A stretch of 64,000 bases of DNA, taken from NCBI GenBank assembly GCA_033032175.1, contig CM065331.1:10416370-10480369 (forward strand). The letters are read 5' to 3'. Numbering within the stretch: the first letter of the stretch is position 1; the number at the start of each line of letters is the position of its first letter. This stretch comes from Saturnia japonica (Eukaryota; Arthropoda; Insecta; Lepidoptera; Saturniidae). This document shows, piece by piece, positions 24,537 through 36,400 of the stretch. The notes below the pieces were generated by a model, which worked only from the letters and a program-made list of their open reading frames with translations, was not told where the DNA came from and did no database searches. The position numbers and the translations under genes were made by a program.

Positions 24537-24903
24537 AGATGAAAAAAAAACAAATTAATAGATTTAATTATCTTATAGGTACTTTATGTACTTTTTATCA
24601 CAATCAGAAAATTTCAACTCTTTGATCAATATTATTTTATTACTAGCTATGATACCCGGCTTCGCTCGGGAGTTGATATGAGATTACGTGGTAGTTGAAA
24701 TAAAAAAATAAACTATGACGTAAAAAGCAAAAAAAATATTGAAAACATTTTCTCATTATTTACATACACAAGTAGGTGTATAAACAACATTTTTCATTTT
24801 ATTGTCCCGGGTATACGTATATATATAATTTTTTTGAATTTCCTACTCTTGAGCAAGCTACATATAGCTGACCCTGCGAGAAGCAGGATTCTTTGAGGTT
24901 GAT
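24537..24903. other. AT-rich DNA with a CTTCGCTCGGG repeat fragment
   Basis: CTAGCTATGATACCCGGCTT (about 24644-24663) is the start of a diverged member of the CTGTGCCCGCGG interspersed family. Otherwise no gene is seen up to the assembly gap. Confidence 0.45.
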
Positions 24904-25003
24904 NNNNNNNNNNNNNNNNNNNNNNNNNNNNNNNNNNNNNNNNNNNNNNNNNNNNNNNNNNNNNNNNNNNNNNNNNNNNNNNNNNNNNNNNNNNNNNNNN
25001 NNN
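24904..25003. other. Assembly gap (100 N)
   Basis: Exactly 100 N, a conventional placeholder for a gap of unknown size. Reading frames crossing it are meaningless. Confidence 0.99.
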
Positions 25004-25059
25004 ATCTGCCTGACAATGTGGATATCGAATGAGAACGTGGAGCGATGGCCTTTTTTTTC

Positions 25060-25290
25060 AATTTGGGGAAACCAGTCATGGGTACCTGCCCGCCGCGGAG
25101 GACAGCAGGCGGGTTATGTGGGACTGTACCCACTAAAAACCCAAATGTCACCTCCGGAGCGCTTGGCGTCGAGGGCACAGGATCCGCTTGCGCATTACCT
25201 CTGTGCCCACCGACCGCAGCCCCAGCCTCCGTTCCATTTTTTTCACGCGGTTTTAATCCTCGGTGATTTTTTTAAGGAGGTTTCCTTCCT
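25060..25290. repeat. GC-rich interspersed repeat fragment
   Basis: AACCAGTCATGGGTACCTGC, then GGTTATGTGGGACT and CACTAAAA, align with the reverse complement of 63306-63170 (ACCCGTCATTGGTACACACC, GGTTATGTGAGACT, CACTAAAA). Probably part of a retrotransposon 3' region; family not identified. Confidence 0.6.
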
Positions 25291-25299
25291 CTGGATGAG

Positions 25300-25683
25300 A
25301 TGGCTGCCCGAAGCAATATGTTGGCTCGCAGGTTTGCACGAAGTTCTTGGCCAGTGAAAATTTATTATTTTAAAGCATACTGACAGACGCTGTATACATG
25401 CAGCCTGTGGGTCATCTATTCGCGGATGGCTATAAATACCTCAAGAGTACAATATAATAACGCCTTCAGAGTGCTGTTGGGGCTGGCTCGGCACTGTAGT
25501 GCATCACAGATGTTTGCCGATAATGTCACAGATGGCTTTCATGCAATTGTACGTAAACGAATTGTATCTGTGATGAACAGTTTGAGGGCCAGTACCAACA
25601 GCATCTTGCACGTGATCGCAAATAGAGTCGACTGTCCGATATTGCAGCACTGGGCTTGCATTCATGTTGCAGGAATTATTTAA
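25300..25683 (+). pseudogene. LINE reverse transcriptase C-terminal fragment
   Basis: The frame from 25300 reads RSNMLARRFARSSWPVKIYY, FKAY, a TGA stop (25381-25383), then QTLYTCSLWVIYSR and YNNAFRVLLGLARHCSASQM, ending HVAGII at a TAA. This order (N-LARRF...VK..LFKAYC..LYT..LW...YNNAFR.LL...R..SAS.MF) is the conserved C-terminal end of many insect non-LTR retrotransposon proteins. The in-frame stop and truncated start make it a remnant. It abuts the GC-rich repeat at 25060. Confidence 0.75.
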
Positions 25684-27605
25684 AATTACAACTTTTTATT
25701 TTTAATAATTAAGAACTCTTAAAATTATTATCACTATTAAATTGGATATATTATTATGTGAAAAAATAACTTATTATTATTATTAATAAATATTGCCAGT
25801 ATGCGCGGTGAAATTATGTAAAACAATACTACGATAAATGATAAATATGATCACATGCTATCAGTAAGTTTTAAATAATTATAGTTTCAAACGTCAACGC
25901 AAAATAACATGTAAATGAATCAAAAAATATTAAATGGCAGCATTCAGTATTACTGCGTATATGACACCAGATTCCCCATGGTTAAGATTTTATTATTATG
26001 TCACTAATTATATTTTTCAAATAAAATGGTGATTATATTTAAACCAACTTCACAACAAAAGGACTATTTTTCAGAACTTAAAGAGAATCTATAATCAATG
26101 CTTACCTTTGCAATATCAAACAAATTACGTAATACTATTATTTAAGTGTATTGTTTTAATACATATAAATATTATTATTATGTATGTTTCTCTTTATGCA
26201 TCTGGTACCTACTGTACATACTGAATCGTTTTTGATGAAACTTTTTTGTTCAATTAGATATTATTTCAGCGTTTTTTGAAAATGAAAAGTTTATTGTTTC
26301 AGTATACTAGTTAACTCTTGCGACTTCGATTATAAGGAAAAGAGTGGCTTAGTTTTTCAAAAATAATTTTTGTTTTATTAATTTTCGGTGGGCTAGGTAA
26401 TATTCGATGTACCTTCTTTTCGATCTTTCTATTTTTCTTGGTCTGTGTAGTTTAGATAAAACTTAAGAAACAAATAAATTGATCCTTAAATATCTGGTAT
26501 TGATTAAATTGAGTAACTAATTTCCACAATCAGGGAAACACAATTCTATATTTTAAAATAGTTTCTTTGGTTGTAATGTGAACTAAAACTGATATAAATC
26601 AATTGTTCGAATTTCTAATGAATATAGGTCAGATTTAAATAATGTCATTTTAAAATACTGTACTAGTATATGGATAAATGTTATCTTCCATGTAGAACAA
26701 AAAATAATTTCTATGATTATAATTATTTTTATAATCGATTTGTAATGAAACTTTTTTACTTGGTTTTCTATTCTCATTGGTACATCCCCAGTTACATTCA
26801 ATTCCCTTGCTGTCAAAAGAGACCTAATATAATGAATGGATAATGTAGTAGTAAATTGTTATTTATCTCTGGTAGTAGTCTCTGAAAGAACTAGGGATAA
26901 AACGATACTAGTCAAGTATTGATACTTTAACTCAATTCAGAATTGAAGGAATGTATTAATAACTACTTTGATCAATTAAAAAGTATCGATTGTTACTCAT
27001 ATACATAGTTATACTTCTATGAATTAAAGACAAGTAAAACCAACAGTACTTTCATTAGTTTCATGTTTCACTTCACAAAATAAAGAAACTCGAATTTATT
27101 TGTGAAAAGCCTGCTTTTCCCGGAAACAATAACTTTTAACTTTCCCGTTAACGGTTTCTAGAAACCGAGATTGTCGAATCTGCTTTTTGAGATTCACTGG
27201 TGGTTGAAATAGAGACATCTTCTATTACAATCGTTTTTAATTTTTTATTTTTATTTTTATGTACTTTTATGTACACATACATTTTAAAACGTAAACATAC
27301 ATTTTAGTTTTCAGAGCTTCGCATTGTTATGACCCGTTACAATCCGATTACAAAGATAAAAAAATCTTGTTCCCTAAATATCTCGAAGCAACTATAAACT
27401 TCGAAATAATGTTCGCTTCGTGAACAACCGCGGCGCATGTTTGTGTAAGAATCGCAGTTTACACACACATGTATAAGGCTTATTGCCTTGATTACGTCGT
27501 CAAGTAGGCATAGAAACTAAACGACAAGAAAGTTAGCGATGATTCACGATTTTTCTGCGATCGTTTAGTGTAGGTATTTAAGTGGCTCAGGCGTGGCACC
27601 GTAGC
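25684..27605. other. AT-rich gene desert
   Basis: About 1.9 kb without a supportable gene. A possible hAT-like end, TAGGGATAAAACGATACTAG, begins at 26892. Confidence 0.4.
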
Positions 27606-28034
27606 GCCTAGGTCCGTTCCTCGGTGTAAAGCCCTTGAGTCAGGCAGCCGTCCGCGCGATACAAGTGATACTGTACGTGCAACACTTAGCTATCCACATA
27701 CAACATTACACACGTATGAAGATACTTATGTGCACACCACACAAGGTACACGGGTTCTGTAAGGGACCCTTTTTTTTCTTTTTTTGCGCTAGTTAGTCTT
27801 ACGCTAGTTAGTGTAGAAAAACCATTCCAATCACTAAATACACATACGCATGTTTCCCTCCTTCCTCCCAGGAGGAGGGAAACATGCACATGAGTATACG
27901 TTATGTAGCTCGAATTCGTAGGAGTAGGGAATTAGCCAGATTGTGACCTATTCGCATGCGTGACGACCACCCGAGCCGAGGTTCGGCCACTCGGGCACCC
28001 TCGTGCGAGTCGTCCAAAACTTTCGCGGCTGAGT
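27606..28034 (+). mobile_element. 3' region fragment of the Jockey-type LINE
   Basis: From CCTAGGTCCGTTCCTCGGTG to CTTTCGCGGCTGAG, this is the reverse-complement counterpart of 21779-21345, including the T-rich tract (27769-27785), GCGCTAGTTAGTCTTACGCT and the GGAGGAGGGAAACATGC palindrome-like stretch. It stops before the final ~90 bases of the family, so it is truncated at both ends. The duplicated GGGAAACATGC/GCATGTTTCCC pair around 27850-27886 could fold as a hairpin. Confidence 0.8.
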
Positions 28035-29555
28035 TTTCCTTTGTTTTTTTTTCTTTGATATTAATTCAAGTTACTCTTTTTGAGCGTGGTGACCGATAAG
28101 AAAACAAATTTTTTCTTTTATTAAATAAATGAGAAGTTAATATTGTTCAAAATATTTTTATTATCTTACAATAGATGTAGGTTATTCAGGAATATTTATC
28201 ATTGAAACTATAGGTTTATGGTAACTGAAATAAGAAACATAAGTTTGAGACTTGATATCTTCTAAATATCTGGAAAATACCGCGTCAATAGTGGTCCCAT
28301 ATTTTGTTGTGGATTCTTGTTGATTATTATTTATTAACTTATAATGAACCAATAAAATTATGTAGGTTTTACAACTCTATGTATGTCGTTCTTTTATCAA
28401 ACTTATTTTACAACGCCATCTAGCGGTGAGAGGAGTTCGTATTCCCGTCGAGCCTGTCGCGACACTCAAGTCAAAGTATCACCGCTGTGCCGGTCGGAGT
28501 GAGGGGTGTTAGGTTATTTTCGTTACGGAATTTCTGGATTCAGTCTCCACGCTCACGGCCCGCGATAGAAGCTATGCAATAGCTTAAAAAAGACGCCAAG
28601 GCAGTTCGCTTTTGAATTATAAAGTGATAACAACGAGCGATAAAAGGAAGCGCAACCACTGTGAAATAAATAACAGTGTTATGAGTTCGTGAAATTTGTA
28701 ACTCTGTGGAATTCGAATAAAACTTCTTCACGTCAATCATCGGCATTTTTAATACCCACGGGTTTAACAGTATATATTATACTCTATGAGGACCCCAAAT
28801 ATATTTTTTTACACTCTGCCACCAGTGTGGCTTGCAGAAATATAACATATTCAATTGGGTAAAATTATTTCAGTGTTGCGAGTCAATTTATCATGGGTAT
28901 GATTTAAGACAGAGTGATATAATTATTACCGAAAGATTCTTTAGTAAGAAATTCGAATCATTTTAAGATAAAGGCTGTTTGATTCAACCTCCGATGGATT
29001 GCCGATCCATCATTGTTTTTGGATTATACTGTGCGTAACATCAGAGACAGTGCTATCAATTTATCGAGCTACTATTGAAAAAATAAACTCAGGTTAATCG
29101 GTCAAGTAGTTTTCGAGTGTAAGCACTATAAAAGACAGACAGACAGGTAAACAGATTTCGTCTTTTATAATGTGTGTTAAAAGGATATCTATATGTTGTT
29201 ATTATACCACCACTATAGAAATTCATTTTTAAAACGACTTTAAATAAAGCTATTTTTGGAAGATAGTATTACCCAGCGGTGTGCAATTTATAATACATAT
29301 ACTAGTTGACCTGCGTATCTTCTTTTGCGTCTCATATGAGAAAGAGAGGGGAGGGGGGTTAGAGAGAGAGTGAGTCGTAGGCAGCAATACAATTGTAAAT
29401 TTCTAAAGGAGCTGAAACTTTCTTTGTTTTAACTACAAACCATTTGTGCACCATTGAACAAAATTTGATAAAATTTGGTACCTACAGTTCTAATTTAAAA
29501 TCATGCTGACGATACTAGGAGAATAGAATAAGATATTAGTTCATTATTTTACATA
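28035..29555. other. Gene-free region with minor repeat traces
   Basis: No exon recognised. About 29085-29180 (TCAAGTAGTTTTCGAGTG, GACAGACAGACAG, TTTTATAATGTGTG) is the characteristic tail of the CTGTGCCCGCGG interspersed family. GCCATCTAGCGG at about 28414 is a common dispersed lepidopteran motif. Confidence 0.4.
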
Positions 29556-29559
29556 CCAT

Positions 29560-29815
29560 TGCGCCTGTATTCCCCGAAGAGTTAGGCAGAGGTGTACTTA
29601 TGTACTAATGTACGCCCACAGTTCGCCGAGTATGTTTTTAGGTCCCATGCGAGCCTATTGCCATTAATCGGTCACGAAACCAAACTCCGAGCTGCTTCTG
29701 AGAATTTCATAGGAAAAACCCAATAAGACTTTGCTCGACCTGGGATTCGATCCTAGGACCTTGGTCATAGCAGTCGCGCTTACGACCTCTAGGCTCACGA
29801 GTATTACCATAACAA
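29560..29815 (-). mobile_element. tRNA-derived SINE, minus strand
   Basis: The minus strand contains AGCCTAGAGGTCGTAAGCGC (A-box-like) and GGATCGAATCCCAGG (B box GATCGAATCC), followed by TTATTGGGTTTTTCC and a body ending near 29560. This order is that of a widespread lepidopteran tRNA-related SINE. RNA polymerase III promoter boxes are recognisable but the copy is diverged. Confidence 0.7.
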
Positions 29816-30204
29816 GGGTTATATTGAGCCAACCTTAAAAAATAGACATATGCTACCCCATACTTTTTTATAACTTTTAAAAAGAAACAATTTCGTCTCA
29901 CATGCTTTTTGCGTAACTTTAACTATTTACGAAGCGTAAGCATTGGAAGCTATTAAAAAGAATATAATTTTCCCGTTAATGCAACAATTTTCATTGATGC
30001 TCCGTTCTTAATGGTTAAACTTGATATAATATAGCCTATAGCCTTCGAGTACTTTTCACCGATACCTACTCGGTATACAGTTACAAGTTACGAAGTATTG
30101 TTTAGGATAATTTTTATGATAATTAAATTAGTTAATTGTTACTTAATAAACGTATCGATTAAGCACTCGTATTGATTCATCCCTAACCAATCTCACCAAT
30201 TAGG

Positions 30205-30426
30205 GTTGGACCAATCACAGTTTACTTTATTAATACTGAGAACCAATCACATCGCTAATCGCAATACCACTCATTCGGGTCGGGGAAAAATTAAAATAAT
30301 CTGTGATAAATTGAATCAAAGAAAATAATAATTAAACCACCATTTTTGTTATCAACTGCGCCGTAAAAGTTATTCTTTGACCTGTGTGTTAATTGCATTG
30401 TGGCGAAAATAACGCCGTATCCAAGC
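30205..30426 (+). promoter_or_regulatory. Putative promoter and 5' leader of the FBXL20-like gene
   Basis: Two CCAATCACA sequences (about 30211 and 30243) lie 180-215 bases upstream of the proposed start codon, with no TATA box at a fitting distance. This is inferred from position and CCAAT motifs only; the transcription start is not determined. Confidence 0.3.
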
Positions 30427-30456
30427 ATGAGTTATTCCGGCAGGAATAAATTTGAG
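30427..30456 (+). CDS. FBXL20: FBXL20-like exon 1 (10 codons, start)
   Basis: ATGAGTTATTCCGGCAGGAA begins MSYSGRNKFE and ends at GAG|GTGAGT, phase 0, matching the phase of exon 2 (CCAG|ATCTCC). The start has A at -3. The spliced N-terminus KFE-ISRFTGEDDNHINKKLP aligns with the vertebrate SRFEMFSN...INKKLP, which is why I chose this exon although it lies 2.4 kb upstream. A different first exon cannot be excluded. Confidence 0.65.
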
Positions 30457-33400
30457 GTGAGTGAACCGTGCAGTTCTATTTACCGTGTGAGTGCGATCGA
30501 TCATATCCTTTTGTTTGTGTTTTCGTTTTGATGGAAACAGCTGACATGGGAACTACAGGGCCTCGATCCTTTGTTCGTAAAACTTTTGCTCCGTTTCACA
30601 AACCTACAAAATATATAACGAAATTGTGCACACGTTCGAGAGCTGGAGTTATGGTAAACAAAGTTCTATTTTTAATACGATTTCTACGTAATGTTTTTTT
30701 TTCGCGTTCGGTTAAGATTTGTTATTTATTCTGCCGTTAAGTTTTTATACATTCTGAAGAGATGAATATTAGTATTATGTGATTTTCTATTGCGTGCGCA
30801 ATGTTTTCCTTTGTTCGGGTCAGTGTAAACGACCTCGGAACGAACGGCCACTCAACTTGTGAGTTGTATTACCGTTATAGTTATTATTTCAATAAACTCA
30901 AAACATATAAACGATTTTAATGTCATATTTGTTGCAATTATGTTTTTGCTTCCTTGGCCGGTAATTGACTGATAAGAATGTCCTTTAAATTGTTATGAGG
31001 TATGAGGAAAACCATATTGGCATTATCAATTGCGCATTGTCGCTGTTATGTTAGTCGGAAAGGTTGGTATGTTGGTAATTGCTCTTAGAGTGATGTTAGA
31101 TAGCTCATACATAACCTTGCTCAATAAATAGACTATAAAATACGCAAAAAAAATTACAAATCTGTCTGGTAATTCCATAAATTACCACTTAACAAACAAA
31201 AAATCTCTTGAGCTTTATACAAATATTAACTATTATTAACTACAGATATTATGTCAAATATGAGTAAATCTTATATTTTAATTGTTTTAATATTATGTTA
31301 TTAGATAGATTTTTGTTTTGTCTGTCTTCAATTTTGATTGTTAATTTTTTACGGGTTGTAATACAAAAGCTGTTCTTTAATAAGTGATAAACTTTAGAAT
31401 TTCGCAACTTCCGCACCTTATGTTAAACACTTAACAGTATACTCGAAGCATGTAACATGCATTAAAAGTGTTTGATTCTCAAGGCTGCAAGAAATTATAA
31501 GTGCCTCACAACAGATTCTTGACATGATAGACAACACACAAACAAAAAAAAATACCAATAGTGTTGCAATGAAAATAAAAAATATGAATCAAAATTATTT
31601 AATTTAGGCCCTAAAAAGGCACTTATGAATTTCAAAACACTACTGCTGGTTCGGAAAATATCCCAGACATTGAGAAGAACCGGATCTTTTTTTTAAACTA
31701 AACAAGAGTTAATATAATGGGTACAATAATTATAATTTAGAGGATGTACAGAGAGGGAGTCACTTCCAGACATCACTATCATTCACATAATGATCCACCC
31801 TATAAAAAAACATATTAAAACCGGCTTAAAATGGTCCTTGAACTTGTTGTCGGCAAATCAGTAATGTGCTTCCGGATTTTATTATAAAACCCAATACTAT
31901 TACTTAAATACTTTTATTATTAGTCTTACTAAGTCTAACACACAGTATGACTAATTTGTCTCTATTTCTAGTATTAACATTGTGCTGATCTTTGACAAAA
32001 TGTAACTGTACTACAAGGGTGTATTGGGCAGATACAGTTAATGTACTATATTCCTTTAATTTATTTTTTAGTGATTCAAATTGATAACCTCCTTGTTTTA
32101 AAGCCGGTTGAAAGAAAAAAATGTTTTTTGCTAGTACAAATACTAGAATAAACTAAGAACAATACTAATGAAAAATATCAAATATTATCTGTTAGAAATG
32201 TGCAGCAATTGCCTCTTGTTCAGCTACATGCAGTAGTATTCAGACATTTTGCTTAAACCACTACTGAACTAGTTTAAACCACTACCAATTAATATGAGTG
32301 ATAACCACATGCTCAACTGAATCAAGTATAATAAAACTTGTAATAATAACTGTCTTTATGTCGTCACGATTTGCCATTAACTAATGTATGTGTCAATCAA
32401 CTAATATATCCACATTAAGTGTCTTACCTGATTTTTTTCTATTACACAGGATAAACTATATCATGCCGTCTTGTTCTACAATAAAAATTTAACCACAAGT
32501 GACAAGTAAAAAAGTTCATTTATAATGAAAGTTCACATAAACCCTATATTCTTGTAATATATTATTAATGTGGTTTGGACATGAACATTTTGTATCCTGA
32601 GTTACCATGAAATTTAAAGGGAAACAAAAGATTTTTGAGTATGTATTCAAGTTTCCCCTTGTGCCTATTAGATAATATTCTGATATTACTATTATCAGTT
32701 AGATAGTTAATTAGCAAAGTGGGTAAAATAGTTGATTGATCCATAAAAAAAACTTATCTAGTGCACCTAGATATATCTAATGTAGAAAGATCCTCATCTC
32801 ACAAAAGTAACCACTGTTTTAGACTGTGTTTACCATCAAGTAAAGATTACAACATGATAAAAAATATCTTTGTCCTACTGTTCCAGATCTCCAGGTTCAC
32901 AGGTGAAGATGACAACCACATTAATAAAAAGCTGCCAAAGGAACTGATCCTTAGAATACTCTCCTATTTGGATGTGGTCTCACTTTGCAGATGTGCCCAG
33001 GTATTTAATTTTCAATTTCTACCTAGGACAGATTCAGTAAACGTAAATCGAAATTACTATATTTAGATTGTAGGTTAAAATATTTCAATTTATATTACAC
33101 TAGCTAGCCTGGCAGATGGTGTTGTGCGCTTTCTAGTTAATAACGCGATATATATATACAGGGTGGATAAAACGAATGAAACATGAAGGAAAAGTATATT
33201 AAATATTGAAGATATACAATTTTACTCAAAAGAAACATTCTTTAATTTTTTGAAATAATAGTAACTGAGTTTTCAGATTTTCTAACCAACCAACCAACTA
33301 AAAATGCAAAAAACAGACATGCACTATGATATTGCATCTATCAATATGAGTCTACGATAAGGATAAAATCTCTCGAATAAACATTGTATCTTAGTGCAAA

Positions 33401-36400
33401 TAATATAATGAATGACAGCTGTTTGCATTTTTCATTTAATTCGATTCCTGATATTGGTAAGTTTTTTTAGAAAAAGTGTGAATGCAGTTATTATTATTTC
33501 AAAAATTAAAAGAATGTTTCCATTGAGTGAAATGTGCTATCTTCAATATTTGATATACTTTTTCTCCATGTGCCTTTCGTTTTTTCCAGCCTGTATATAT
33601 ATATTTTTGTAATGGCTGTACTATGGGGGATTGTATACTCTGTGGTTTTAAAAAAACATTTCTTTCTATTTTTTATTCAGGTTTCAAAATTATGGAATGT
33701 TCTGGCACTGGATGGCTCCAACTGGCAAAGGATAGACTTGTTCGAGTTCCAAAGAGACGTGGAGGTGAGTGGCAAGATTAATATATCACAATATTTGCCT
33801 TTCACTTTATGATGGTAGAGGCAACTGTATAGAATCGAGAATTGGGTAATAAAATACCGTTATCATTCGCGTAAATAATTTATTCCTACTCAAAAACACG
33901 ATTAAAAAAAAAACACTAGTTAAAATGTAGGCTTGAGTTATTTAAAGTTGCATCTTCTTTGGTCTTCTTTTAGATTTGTTATGTAACGCTTGTTGTTTTC
34001 ACTTCGCTTACGAAAATTGGAACTGTGTCCTGGACGAAATACAGCTTCGCTTATATTTTATCGAAGGAGACTATCTAGAAATCTCTCGAATGTACTTCAA
34101 CTCGTAAACAACATGAGTCATCGTTTTTAAAAGAACCGACCTGTCCATTTCGAATATTTGATATTCTGTATAAATCGATTATTTTGATTCCAGGGTCCAG
34201 TAATTGAGAATATATCGCATAGATGCGGCGGTTTTCTAAGGCAGTTGTCGTTACGGGGTTGCGAAAGCATAGGCGATGGTTCCATGAAGACTTTGGCGCA
34301 GGTAAAATTAACTGTACGAGTTTAATTTAAGAGTAATATTTTTCAGAGTCCAGAATAACCTATTGACTTAAGATTACTACACTATGCCGGTCACTATGTT
34401 TAACCCGACAGGATTGATCCGAAAAACGAGTTACCGCGTGTCAGCAACTGTAACAATTGAAATGCCGCCGGCATAGTGTAGTAAGCCTTTATACTACACG
34501 CAGATCCATCTTTTGACCTATATAAAACTATTGACTTATATACAAAGTTCTACCTGTTGACTTATACGAATATCATGTTCCACCTATTGGTAAAAACACA
34601 AAGTGTCACCAATTGAATTATACGCAAAGTTCCACCTTTTGACTTTTATAAATATCACCGTTCCACCTACTGATTAATACACAAAGATCCATCTATTATT
34701 GTTGTTACAAAGTATGTACCATGTGCAGTTGTCACCAGATTGAGTATTTAAGATGTTTTCCAATTAATTCATTAAGAGTCTTAGAATGATAAAAGGTTCA
34801 ATATTTGTAGCATCACAACTAAACTTACTACCAGCACTTGTTTTCCTTCACCGAAATCTCTGGGTCATTGCAGGGATTCGAACTCACGTCGATCGACGCG
34901 AAGTCCGTACAAGCTACCAACTGAGCCATTATTGCTTCAAAAATAATCATATGAAATATAATTATTTCCATATCTATTTCAGTCCTGTCCGAACATTGAA
35001 GATTTGAATTTGAACAAGTGCAAGAAGGTCAGCGATCAGACATGTCAAGCTCTGGGCAGAAGGATGCAACAAGTTACAGAGGTAAGCTATGTTTAGTTAA
35101 GCTTTTTAGAATATAACAGAAGATGCTTTATGCTTGCTCCATGAGAGATTTCAATCCAAAACTGGTAGCTAGCCAGAATCCCATTAGAAATTACTCTAGC
35201 ACGTATCTATGGTATGGGAGTAGATAACTATTGTGTTAAACACTTTATATATACATACTAGCTGTGCCCCGCGGTTTCACCCGCATATAATTTATAAGAA
35301 ATCATTGATTGATTATTTATAATACTTCAGTATAGACAATATTTTCATCGGGCGGCCAGATGGTCACATCGCGGCATCGCACGAATCGTTCGCGCCACTA
35401 CTAGTACTATAGACATATTAATCTTCAACAATTTTTTTTTGCTAATTACCTATTGTGGCTTATGTATAAGAGATAGATAGATATATGCTATTGCTGACTT
35501 TTTTTAGATATACTAGTGACCGATATTTTTGTAGAACATTGTATTTACCTATCATTTACCATTAAGCCAGCGCACGTGGAGAGAGCAGTTTGCGAGGGCT
35601 TCGACTTCCGACTTATGTAACAAAAATCAATATTTAAAGCTATCTGAGAGTTGAAGCCTAATCTTAAATAGCCTATACTATTCCTTGTGAGTCTGGCTAT
35701 CATATACAAAAAGACTTTTTTTAAATCCGACTGGTGGTTCCAGAGATTAGCGTGTTTAAACAAACAAAAAAACTTTTCCGCTTTATTATATTAAGTATAG
35801 ATCATGGTTGTATGTAAATTGGCTGAAATATGAAGAATATTGTTAATGATGATGTCGGAAATTATCCTGCCGACTGGGAGCTTTACTGGCGTGCGCCGTG
35901 TAAACCAATAGACTATATATATTACTCTGCTACTTGTGCGAAACCGGGATGGCTTGCTAGTATAGACTATTATAACATTCAGGCTATAAAATGCAATGTT
36001 TGTTTAAACCTGACTGGTTGTTCTAGAAATTAGCGCCTTCAAAGAAATAAACAAGAAGCCAACTCGGTTTTCAACAACAACATTTTAAGCAACAGCAATA
36101 GGGGTGGAAGTGTAAAATCATTTAAAGGTTTCCCATATAATACCCTCTTTCTACTAATTTATTTTTATTTATTTTCAGGATAAACTTAGATTCATGTCCG
36201 AGTATATCAGATATATCACTGAAGGCTCTCTCAGACGGATGTCCGGTGAGACATGTTTTTTCTATATTATTTTCTCTATACATATCATCAATAATTATTT
36301 TTATAATTTTTATCTAATCTTTAGTTCTGTCTGTATGTGTATTTTTTTTTTTTCAAATTGCCCATAGATGTCTTCTATACAAATTAGTGACCACGAGGAT

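Noticed and set aside
24858..25357. Long frames on both strands across the N run
   Set aside because: They exist only because N codons are read through; no protein evidence on either side.
29750..29815. tRNA gene on the minus strand
   Set aside because: A- and B-box-like motifs are present but the arms do not pair and a SINE body follows.
30468..30740. 90-codon frame inside FBXL20-like intron 1
   Set aside because: No recognised motif and it begins just after a strong splice donor; likely chance.
33412..33812. Hydrophobic short frames near FBXL20-like exon 3
   Set aside because: They lie in the MITE and in intron sequence; the true coding sequence there is exon 3 only.
34880..34935. tRNA gene on the minus strand
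   Set aside because: Same reason: promoter boxes of a SINE head, no closed acceptor stem.
35262..35300. Helitron end for the CTAGCTGTGCCCCGCGG family
   Set aside because: No TC start, CTRR end or terminal hairpin with the expected layout could be seen; left unassigned.
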